Positions 54,840 to 64,000 of a stretch of DNA of 64,000 nucleotides are shown piece by piece (the stretch's first letter is position 1; the number at the start of each line of letters is the position of its first letter). The notes beneath the pieces are model-generated. The model ran no database searches, was not told the DNA's origin, and saw only the letters and a list, made by a program, of their open reading frames with translations. This DNA is from Closterium sp. Naga37s-1. Its lineage: Eukaryota; Streptophyta; Zygnematophyceae; Desmidiales; Closteriaceae. The translations under genes were made by a program, and so were the position numbers. The stretch lies in the NCBI GenBank assembly GCA_947471745.1, contig CANJKZ010000925.1, positions 17,493 through 81,492 of the forward strand. The letters are read 5' to 3'.

Positions 54840-57800
54840 TCAGTTCAGAGCCATCCCAGCCAGCTTGCAACACTTCCAATGCCTGCTGCTCCACCAGCCT
54901 CTTGGTCATCATGTCAGCCGGCTGCCCCGTGGTCTTCACGTAGCGCAACTCAACTTCACCCGCGGTTACCATGCTCCTCGTCCAATGCCACTTCACCCTC
55001 ATGTGCTTCGTGAGTCCATGCAACACAGGGTTCTTAGCAAGAGCAATGGCACCCTGGCTGTCACAGTACAGTGGGGTAGGTCCTTGCTGCTCCTCCCCCA
55101 ATTCAGCCAACAAACGCCGCTGCCACACAATCTCCCGTACGGCACGGAAGAGTGCCATGTACTCGGACTCCACCGAGCTCAAAGCTTGGTCAACCTGCTT
55201 CTTGCTCTCCCAAGCAGTTGGGCCTCCACCAACACAGCATATGAAGCCTCCCACACTTGTCATGTCCTCTGGTTCTGATGCATATGAAGCATCCGAGTAG
55301 GCGGGGAGGAACAAACGCCCGGGTTCAACACCATCCGCGCCCTTTTGGCGCCTTTGTGCCGCCGCCGAGTATTGCAGCCCAACGGTCGGTGTTTGGCCAA
55401 GATACTTGGCCACCCTCATTCCAGCTGCTACCTGCTCCTCATTAGGGCATTGCACAAACCCTAGCCAGCTGCCCGGTAGCAAACGCGACGTCCGGTCGGG
55501 TGTTTACCGCCGCATACATGAGGCTGCCCACCAACGAGTGAAATCGGCGCCTCTCCTCTTCACCAACGCTCTCCTCCTCTGGTCCCTTCACACACTTGAA
55601 CCCAGAGGGAAAGGGTGTAGCCACATGGCCTTCACTCTGCCCAAAGTTGGCAGCCAATGCCTCCAGGTACTTTCGTTGATGCACCCGCATGCACCGCTTC
55701 TCCACATCTCGTTCGATGTGGAGCCCAAGGTAGAAGCTCACGTCACCAAGGGCCTTGCACTTGAACTTGTCTTGAAGCTTCAGCATCACCTCCTTCACAA
55801 GGTCAGAAGAGGGTGAGAAAATGAGGATGTCATCCACATAAACCACCATGAAACTCCTCTGCTCCCCCTCGCCAAGCATGAACAAGGAGTGATCGGCCGT
55901 TGAGGGAGTGAAGCCGATCCCCTCCAACACTTCGCGCAGCTTCATGTACCATTGCCCAGGGGCCTGCTTCAGCCCATAGAGGGCCTTCTTCAGCTTCCAC
56001 ACTCTGCCACTACCATCATCAAACCCCTCTGGCTGCGCCATAAAAATCTCCTCCTCAAGGATGCCGTTAAGGAATGCCGTTACGATGTCCATTTGCTTTA
56101 CTACCCATCCTTTGATGGCGGCTCCCGCGAATAGGGTTCGCAGCGTCGTCGGCTTCACCACAGGGCAAACAGCTCCTTGAAGTCCACCTTCTCCTTCTGC
56201 TGGTACCCCTTGGCTACAAGCCTAGACTTGTAGCGCTCGATCTTGCCGTCGGCATCCGACTTGATTTTGAAGAGCCACTTGGACGTTATCGCCGTACGCC
56301 CCTCCGGTAGCTCCACCAATTCAAACGTGTCATTCTCCTCGATGCTCTTCAGCTCACTCTCCATGGCCTTCTTCCACTCCTCAGCATCACTACTCTCCAA
56401 AGCCTCCTTGAGAGTTGCTGGTTCTCCCGGCATCTCCACCGGAGAGAAGAACGCGAAGGCACACTCCTCGTAGTCACTCTCCTAGTCGTCTCCGACCATC
56501 ATTGCCGCTCCGGCCAGGGCTGTCTTGCCCTGCTTTCCCGGCGCATCATAGGTCAGCCTATTAGGGGGTTGAACTCTCCTCTTCCCCCTTCCTTCCTCCT
56601 CAGCTGCAGGGACTTGAAGGCCTTGGCGTTGCTGCGGTGTGGCTCGAATCCGTGGAGCACTCGTAGTACGGGAAGGGAGTGACGGTGCACGCTCGCTCAC
56701 TTGCTGCACCTCCTCCTCTTCTTCCTCTGAATCATTGGCCTCCTCTCCCCCATTCACAAGGGAGGATTGCCTTGTGGTTGTGCTGCCGCTGCTCAGCTCC
56801 AAAGGCAGCTCCACATGCTCCAAACCGGAACTCTTCACCTCCCCAAACCGCACGCCTATCTTCGCCTCATTCTCCGCCTTCCAATCCTTGTACATGAAGT
56901 TCTCCATGAACTTGCAGTCCCTGCTCACCAAGAACTTCTTGGTGAATGGGTCCCAAAGAAGCCATCCCTTGCTGTTTTGAGCCATGCCCAAGTGCACGGC
57001 CCACACCGCCTTGGCACCAAGCTTGTTGTGCCGAAGATGCTTAGGCACGAGCGCCATGCACATGCACCCGAACACCCGAAGCATATCCACCTTTGGCTTC
57101 CTTCCTAGCCACTCCACATAGGGCACCCATTTGTCTGCTCCCACATGAGTCAAGGCTCTGTTCTTGGCCACACACGCGCTCCGCACCGCATCAGGCCAGA
57201 AATAGTCGGGTAGCCCGGCTTCAATGAGCAAACCCGCGTGCCGCCTCCGTGATTGTGCGGTTCGCTCGCTCGGCGATGCCGTTCATTGCAGGGGAGTATG
57301 GCATGGTGAGGGAGTGCCGAATACCATTCTTCTTCAGCCACAACCCAAACTCCTTGCTCAGGAACTCTTCCCCTCGATCGGTGCGGATTGACTTGACTAG
57401 ACGGTCTTGTTGCCGCTCCACCATCGGGAACCAATCCGTCTTCAACGTTTCAGCCACGTCGCTCTTCTTGGCCAGCACGTACACCCAAGTCATGCGGGTG
57501 TAGACGTCGACAATGGTGAGAAAATACTCAGCTCCAGCAGCTCCAAGCTTCAGGGGGCCCACCACGTCCATCACCACCTCATCAAGCGGTGCCTTTGCCG
57601 TTGCCTCCGAACTAGGGAACGGAAACCGGGTGAACTTGCCTTGAATGCACGTCGGGCAGCCAAGCACCTCATCGGGCTCCCCCTTCACACGTATGCCAGC
57701 AACCATCTCATTCTTCACTAGCTGCTGCAAGATGGGCAGGGCCACATGCCCCATGCGCCGATGCAAGGTGAGCCAATCACACTCCCCCGTAGCCGAAGTT

Positions 57801-59614
57801 GGATTGGAGAATGCCGCGCTCGCAATAGCGCCCCACATACTCTCTCCGTAGTCCTCCTCCGCTGCTGCCTCTGGGTTCTCCTCACCCTTTTGCTGCTCCT
57901 TGGTTGCTGCACCACTCTCCTTAGGTTCACTGAACTTGCTGGTCCCTCCAGGTTTGCTCTTCTTGAGCTCATTCTCCTTAGCGCGACCGTTCGCGCCATC
58001 GTCGCTACCGACCGCTCCATCCTTGGTGCTGATGCTTGCTGCCACTTGCCTCTCCTTAGGCATAGGGACCACTGGGATCTGCCACATCTCGTTGTAGACA
58101 TCCCTGTCCTCATGAAGGTCCCAAAGAATTCGATCGCCAAGCCTTGCGGTGTAGGTCTTGGCTCCCTTCGAGTTCGTGTCCATGCCGGCCTTTGCCAACC
58201 GCCGCACGGAAATCAGGTTTGCAGCAAGGCTGGGCACCCAAAGCACGTTCTTGAGGCCCACCATCTTCCCATCAGCACCCTTGAACATGGCCTTGCCCAT
58301 GCCTTTCACCTCTGCTCGCTGCCCCAAAGCCGATGTGACATGCTTCACCGGTGACGGCTCGAGTTCGGTGAGCAAGTCCGGGCGAGGTGTCATGCTATAG
58401 GTAGCGCCACTATCAATCACCCAATAGTCCCAGGGGGTGTAGGGTCACCTTCCCCACAGCTGCTGGCTCCTCAAAGCCTTCATCCTTCTCTGGACCAGCC
58501 GGTACTTGCGTCGACACGAAGTAGAATAGACCCGGGTATCGATCGTCGCTCGGGTCCTTGTCGTTGTCCTCCGCTCTTCATGTTTGCAGCTCCGCCACCG
58601 CGACCGCCACGGCCTCCACGGCCTCGTCCTCTCCCTCCTCCTGCTCCTCTACCCTCTTGGCCTTGAGCAGGGGTCCAACCATCAGGGAGTTTGTAGCAGT
58701 CGCGCCACATGTGTCCGCTCTTGTGGCAATAGTGACACTCGCCGTCGAATCGGCCGCGTTCGCGTCCGTAGCTCTTGTCGTCGCTGCCGTAACCGCCACT
58801 CCTGCGGCCTCCGCCGAAGTTGCTGCCACCAAACCTTCCTCCCCCTCGTCCTCTGCCTCTTCCTCGACCATATCCACGGCCGATGCTCGCTGCCCCAGCA
58901 CCATCCGCACTCGCCAACTCACGGCGGCGGAAATCCTCTTGAAGGATAGCTCGCTTCACGTCTTCAAGCGAGAGGCGGGGCAAGTCGCGATTAAGGTTGA
59001 TGATGAGCGAGGACCATGACTCTGGGAGTAAGGCCAGCAACTTGGTCTTCTTTTGGAGCTCACTGTAGTTCAAATCAGCTCCCTCAAGCCGCGTCAACAA
59101 GTCGAAGAATTTCTGCACCCCTTCTTCAACCGCTTCGTCTTCTTCAATTCGTAGTGCCGCCATTTGCCGTTCCAACACCACCGCTACCGCCGCTGTTGCA
59201 GGAGCATGTACACCCTTGAGAGCAGCCCATGCCTTTGGTCCTTTCTCTGGTTCACGCTGGAATGGCTTGATGTGACGGATCTGACTGCTCCCCAACGCTT
59301 GCCCAAGTAAGAGATAGCCTTGTGCGCTCTTCCGCACCCACGGGCTCTTCTCCGGGTCGTTCTCGGGGCGCTTCTCCGTTCCTTCCATCACCTCCAGCAG
59401 GTCATAGTGGTCAAAGATGTTCTCCATCTTGAAGGATCCATTCAGCAAAGTTGTCACCGTTGAACTTGTCAAGCCCAAACACCCTAGGCTCATCCCTAGG
59501 TGGGCCAAGACTTGGTTGCATGGGCGCCATGGCTGAATCACGGGGTTGGCCTTGAGCTTGAGCTTCTCCACTGCCACCAGCACCTCTGCCACCCCTTTCC
59601 TCAGGTCCAGACAT
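54840..59614 (-). pseudogene. Copia A3 Gag-Pol, many single-base indels
   Basis: ATG at 59614, stop at 54840-54842 by alignment with A1. Compared with A1, one-base changes of length lie near 59437, 58565-58570, 58429, 57231 and 55457 and near 54882 (gains), and near 56164 (loss); a TAG replaces GAG near 56482-56484. The zinc knuckle, protease IDSGA, integrase, YVDD and RNase H motifs are otherwise present. Most indels extend short runs of one base, so long-read consensus error must be weighed against true decay. Confidence 0.9.
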
Positions 59615-59647
59615 TGTCGAAACTGCTCCAAGGGCTCTGATAGCACT

Positions 59648-60468
59648 TGTTATAGTCACAATAGGCTTGAATGTGCCTAAAACGAAAGATAGAGAGCACA
59701 GACGGATTTCTGCACAGCGGCTTCAAACGTTGATAGCGTTCTGCTCACAGCTGCAAATGACTTGATTCAAATTGGATCTGGAGCGTCTTCACGTCGTCTA
59801 CAATTAGCAATTTAGATTGCACGATTTGATAAAGAATTGACGACACAGGGTCGGTTTGAACGAACGGTACTATGGCAGCCCCTATAGTCTTAGAACACAA
59901 GATAGGAAGAGTTACGAGTTGGGAATGACTCCCACCTCCTACAAACCCCAAGAGCCGAGGTACAGTGATGTGGAACAGTGCCACACTGTCCCCAACCACG
60001 AAGGGTCTCGAAACTACCCTTCACTAGGGCCTACACCAAGTGAAATGTTACACTACACAAAGTAATGTAACTATCTTCAATATCTTGAGGTGTACCCTTT
60101 TTGGCAAGCTTCGAAATCGCTTGAGGCTTGACACCAAGGCTCGGGCTCTTCATCACAAACTCATTCTTGAGTTCTTGATGGGTCTGCTGCACCACACCTG
60201 CGACACGCCGAACGTTCGACACAGGACAAAATAGAAAACCGCGCACGACAAAATAGAAACCGCGCGCGAGACACAAACGACCGCGTAACACGCGTCTAGC
60301 GATAACTCGCTATTGACTCGACACACACACTCGACATCATGACTCAACATTCACACACAATTATAAGCATGAAATATATATTATCCCATGCCTCATACCA
60401 TTCCATACACACACACATTCACGCACACGGACAACAAGCCGAGTGCAAACCGTAGGGTTGCACCAACA
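59648..60468 (-). repeat. 5' LTR of copia A3
   Basis: 821 bp. The neighbouring primer site reads TGCTATCAGAGCCC (59632-59646 region), one base off the iMet type. Confidence 0.92.
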
Positions 60469-60950
60469 TAAGTGGGTGCAATCGAGGTAGAAAAACAGTT
60501 TTTTCACTCAAAGAAGAAGCAAACAAACAAGAGACTTGCACTCAGCAAGTTTCTCTAACTTTAATAGATCATCGTCACGAAGGACGTAAGCTTCATCACC
60601 TCGATCTACCTGTCCAGCTAGGTACCCACACCCTAGTTGGACTTGTGAAAATCCTGGCGCGAGCCTGAAGGTCCTGCATCTCCCTTCTTATTCGCCTGCT
60701 GCGGCTTGCCAGAATCCTTTGGACTTGTGATAATCCTGGCGCGAGCCTGAAGGTCCTGCATCTCCCTTCTTGTTCGCCTGCTGCGGCTTGCCAGAATCCT
60801 CAGTCTTTTTCAGCGTACGGCACTGCCCCCTCGTATGACCCATCTTCTTGCAGTAGGTGCAAAAAGGAGTTCCGTTCCTCTGCTGGCCACCCTTGTGAAA
60901 CGGCTTCTTAGGCTGTGGGCCATTCTGCTGGCTCTGCGGCTGGAAAGGCT
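60469..60950 (-). pseudogene. Chromovirus G4 Gag end with zinc knuckle
   Basis: On the - strand the frame near 60790-60880 reads TPFCTYCKKMGHTRGQCRTL, a CCHC knuckle (C-X2-C-X4-H-X4-C), preceded by a Gln-rich stretch. A segment of 82 bp is tandemly duplicated (60639-60720 and 60721-60800), which shifts the frame. From 60474 to 60638 nothing is recognised. Element E cuts gag at 60951. Confidence 0.7.
60639..60800. repeat. 82-bp tandem duplication in G4 gag
   Basis: Two adjacent copies beginning GGACTTGTGA and ending CCAGAATCCT, with very few differences. Because 82 is not a multiple of three, the duplication disrupts the Gag frame. Confidence 0.8.
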
Positions 60951-61076
60951 TGTCAAAACATATATGCTTATGTTCTTTAGGCTATATGGGTGTTAGCACT
61001 AGGGGGTACACAATTTCACTCGATGTTGCTCTTGTACCCCTCCCCTTGACCTAATGAACAACTATTCTTCTCGACA
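60951..61076 (+). repeat. 5' LTR of copia E
   Basis: 126 bp, related to the reversed D LTR (shared TTTAGGCTA, AGGGGGTACACAATT and CTTGTAC). The border is set by the adjacent primer site. Confidence 0.8.
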
Positions 61077-61131
61077 TGGTATAGAGCGGGTCCTTCCTAA
61101 GGACCATTTTTTCTAGAGGGCCCCACCACTT
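61077..61131 (+). promoter_or_regulatory. Primer site and conserved leader of copia E
   Basis: TGGTATAGAGC, then GGGTCCTTCCTAAGGACC (hairpin GGTCCTT/AAGGACC), a T run and TCTAGAGGGCCCCACCAC. Same order as in D and B. Confidence 0.65.
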
Positions 61132-61941
61132 CGATTTTTTTTCCTACCCGAAATCTGCCCTACCCTGCCGAGCGCGTAGTCCGTACAGCCCGCGCCAGGC
61201 CCGTTTAGCCCGCGAACCGCCCGCGCGTAGCCCGCACAGCCCGCGCGCCGCCCTCGCGCAGCCCATACAGCCCCGCGCGCCGCCCGCGTACAGCCCGTAC
61301 AGCCCGCGCACGGCCCGCAAGCAGCCCGTACTGCCCGCGCCAGGCCCGCACGCAGCCCATACAGCCCGCGCCAGGCCCGCGCGCAGCTAGCACAGCCCGC
61401 GCTAGGCCCGCACGCAGTCCGTACAGCCCGCGCCAGGCCCGTGCGCACCTGCCCTGCCGCCCGTGCACTTGCACTGGCCCTGCATCTCGCGGCCCGCTGT
61501 CCCTGCTGCCCTACTGCTGCGACTGCCTACTACTGCTACTGCACTACTGTCATTGCCCTGCACAGTGTAGTGCCAGCAAGCGCGACTGCCCTGCCCTGCC
61601 TGCACGTGTAAGCTCTGCCCGTGCACCTGCCCCTACTCCGCACTGCTGCTCTGCACGCGCGGCTGCCCTGCCTTGCCCTGCACTGTTGCCACCTGCTCGT
61701 CACGTGCCCCTGCCTGCAAGCCGCCCTGCTGGCATCCGCCCTGCCCTGCCCTGCCCGTGCACTGCCCTGCTGGCCGCGCCGCCCTGCCCTGCCTGAGCGC
61801 CGCTAACAGCCGCGCCACCCTGCCCTGCTGACTGCCGCCCTGCCCTCCTCTGCCTGAGAGTCGCCCTGCTGGGCCTCCGCCATGCTTTGCCCTGCCTGCG
61901 TGCTGCCCTGCTGCTAGCGCGCCCCTACTGCTCTGCCCGCT
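61132..61941 (+). repeat. GC-rich tandem array in copia E leader
   Basis: Units of roughly 30 bp containing CAGCCCGCGCCAGGCCCG (about 61170-61445), then CTGCCCTGCC-rich repeats (61560-61930). No gene. Same place as the arrays in B and D but with a different unit. Confidence 0.75.
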
Positions 61942-64000
61942 ATGGCCACTCTCAGTGTACATTCGTTCGATGCGGAGGGCCGTCCGATACAGTTCGACGC
62001 GTGGCTAGATGACCTGCAGCTGTACTTACTGAGCGATTCTAAGGACGGTGTCTCGCTGTTTGACCTCACGTCTGGCGCCTCTCTCCCCCTCCCGACACAG
62101 CTGACAGTGCGACTCGATCACATTGGCTTACCCGTGACGCTGCTGCTCGCCTAGCCGTTCGCAACCACCTGTCGTTAGCCGAGCGTGCTCACTTTGGCCA
62201 GCACAAGACTACTAGAGCCCTGTACGACGCTGTAGTCGCTCGTTACTCATCCCCTGCCACTGCTGCTTTTAGGCCGCCTTCTTCTGCCCTACCTGTTCCC
62301 AGAGCTGTCCGCCTTTGCCACAGTAGCCGACCTCGTCACTCACCTTCGCACTAGTGACACTCGCTACCGCGCTGCGCTTCCCGCCGAGTTTCTCACCAAG
62401 AACCCTCCTCCCATGTACATCACTCTCTACTTCATAGTCACCAGCCTCCCTGACTCTCTTAGCGCTGTCAGGGACCTCCTCCTCGCCCTTGACCCCACCG
62501 ACCTCACTGTCGACCTGCTCGAGAAGCACCTCCTAGCAGCTGAGACTAGCATAGTCGCTGTAGGCGCTTCTCGTGGCACTCCTTGCACTCCCTTATTTGA
62601 GGGGTGTTCGCCCTCCCCCCTTGTCCCCTCAGTCGCCTCTGCTGCAGCTGTTGACTACCTTCGTGCTGAGTAGGTAGGAGCTGCGTCTGCCCCTAGTTGG
62701 AGGCGCCGCTGTGGCAGGGGCAGGGGGAGACAGGGGCGGTGGGGGTGGCAGCGGTGGAGGTGGTCGTGGGGGTGGTGGAGGCGGTGGAGGTGGCGGTGGT
62801 GCCGGAGGGAGTGGTGGTGGGGGTGGAGGCGTAGGTGGCGACGGTGGAGGTGGCAGTGGGAGTGGTGGCGGCGGCAGTAGTGGCGGCGGTGGGAGTGGGG
62901 GCGGCGGCAGTGGTGGCGGCCGGGATGGTACCGGTCAGAGGGGAGGCTTTGGCGGTGGTCAGAGGCAGCAGCAGCAGCGTCAGCGTGAGACCCCTTCGCC
63001 CCAGGAGCTTCGTGAGTGGTTTGCTCAGCGTGGGGCTTCTTGGGGTGGTGGTCGCTGCCCGTATGTCATTCGCACAGGTGACCGCACTGGTCAGACATGC
63101 GGGCAGCCTCACACACAGCACCACTGCTTCTCCCGTCTTACCGACGCCTTTCGTGCAGAGTTTCCCGACGCGACTGAGCTCCCCCACTGGGCAGAGCTGC
63201 TTAGGCAGGGTGTTGATATCTTTGCTCTTGATTATGATGCTATCCTTGCTGCCATGTATGCATTGACTGTTAGTGCTGAGGGTGACTGTTCCCTGTGTAT
63301 GCCGCCAGACCCGGGTATAGAGGCTCCTGCTCTAGGTGATGGTGAGGCTGCTTCCCTAGGTGCTGGTGAGGCTGCTGCTCTAGGTGCTAGTGAGTCTGCT
63401 CTCTCTGGTACTGCGCCTGCTGAGGCCTTGCACACCTTCACGCTTGACCCAGGTGCTTCCCGCTGTTTCTTTCGCGACAGTACCACACTCACACCGCTCC
63501 CTACACCTGTTGCTGTCTCTCTGGCCAACCCCTCTGGGGGCCCAGTCCTTGCACGTTCCTCCACTGTTCTCCCGTGTCCGGCGGTTCCGTCTGGCTCACT
63601 ATCAGGTCTTCACCTCCCCTCGTTCTCTACGAACTGGTGAGCAACGCCGTCCTTCAGGATGTATGGGTTGACACCTTTACTCAGGAAAACAGCGTGTGGC
63701 GATTTGTACGTGCTCCCGGACTGGCCGGCACCTGGCCACGTTCACACGTGCGCCTGGCTCGAGTCTGTACAGACTGACTACTGTGTCTCCTCAGGTAACT
63801 GCGTCTACGTCTGCGTCAGGTCAGCTAGCGGCCCCCTGCTCGTGTCGCGGCACTGTCGCACCGGACCCTCCTTTTGGCACCACCGTCTTGGTCACCCCTC
63901 ATTGCAGCGCCTTCGTGCATGCACTTGCGTCTCCTTGTCTCTGGTCTTCCCGAGACTCTGCCTCCCCTCCCACCCTCGCCTGCCCCTCCCTGTCTTCCCT
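61942..64000 (+). pseudogene. Copia E Gag-protease-pre-integrase, frameshifted, partial
   Basis: ATG at 61942 (MATLSVHSFDAEGRP). Frame changes lie near 62110-62120 and near 62268 (one extra T), a TAG at about 62671, another shift in the glycine-rich stretch (62690-62715) and a one-base loss near 63635. Recognisable parts: Gag (WLDDLQLYL, FGQHKTTRALYDAVVARYSS), polyglycine stretch 62711-62940, zinc knuckle C-X13-C-X3-H-X4-C (from about 63058), protease with LDPGA instead of LDSGA (near 63448) and pre-integrase HHRLGHPSLQRLR (63880-63920). A decayed copy; integrase and RT lie outside the window. Confidence 0.85.

Larger units (their letters stand above)
53979..60468 (-). mobile_element. Copia element A3, complete but frameshifted, TSD TAAGT
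   Basis: 6490-bp family-A copia on the - strand, flanked by TAAGT (53974-53978, 60469-60473), inserted in chromovirus G4. LTRs of 820 and 821 bp share the private variant GGCAGCCCCTATAG but differ from each other at about ten positions, including single-base indels. Internally it is close to A1. Confidence 0.93.
60951..64000 (+). mobile_element. Copia element E (B/D family), partial, runs off the window
   Basis: Begins with a 126-bp LTR (60951-61076, TGTCAAAAC to CTCGACA), then primer site, leader, GC-rich array, gag and protease, and continues past 64000. It is inserted in the gag of chromovirus G4. It is on the opposite strand to B and D. Confidence 0.85.

Overview
This is nuclear DNA of a eukaryote and almost wholly transposable elements. 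Spliceosomal GT-AG introns, Ty1/copia and chromodomain Ty3/gypsy retrotransposons, tRNA-iMet-type primer sites, hAT, pogo and PIF/Harbinger-type DNA elements and GC-rich minisatellites suit a repeat-rich green-lineage genome (streptophyte or chlorophyte alga, or early plant). The sequence alone does not fix the species. No rRNA, organelle or bacterial gene was seen.

Layout. 1-3505: low-copy DNA with a foldback, a 512-bp PIF/Harbinger-like MITE (422-933) and one candidate two-exon host gene (2293-3353). 3506-24171: an old gypsy element, here G1, on the + strand. Its presumed 5' LTR is split by a hAT element (3602-7078), which is itself split by a pogo-like transposon (3719-6668) with a four-exon transposase. 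Its gag-to-protease part is split by copia element A1 (8878-15360) and its protease-to-RT part by copia element B (15896-22709). 24172-29989: two copies of another gypsy family, G2, one apparently inserted in the other, with an arginine/serine-rich Gag; a 500-bp TTA-flanked MITE sits in the first LTR. 29990-32704: minisatellites with pieces of a copia leader, LTR and gag-pol. 32705-33717: RNase H-integrase piece of a second G1-family copy, G3. 33780-35339: LTR fragments and more minisatellite.

35714 to beyond 60950: a chromovirus, G4, on the - strand, broken into four pieces by a reversed A-family solo LTR (39163-39959), copia A2 (39984-53516, itself split by copia D, 42908-49995), copia A3 (53979-60468) and copia E (60951 to past the window end). 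Intact 5-bp target duplications support A1 (GAAAA), B (ACGGT), A2 (GGAGT), D (TGCTC) and A3 (TAAGT), so the insertion order can be read directly.

Two copia families dominate. Family A has LTRs of about 800-820 bp, a classic CCHC Gag and an iMet primer site. Family B/D/E has LTRs of 126-132 bp, a glycine-rich Gag with a stretched zinc knuckle, a conserved leader next to the primer site, and a GC-rich tandem array between leader and gag. A1 is the only copy with an uninterrupted polyprotein frame (1589 residues). D has identical LTRs and one premature stop. The other copies carry frameshifts, stops, deletions or catalytic substitutions.
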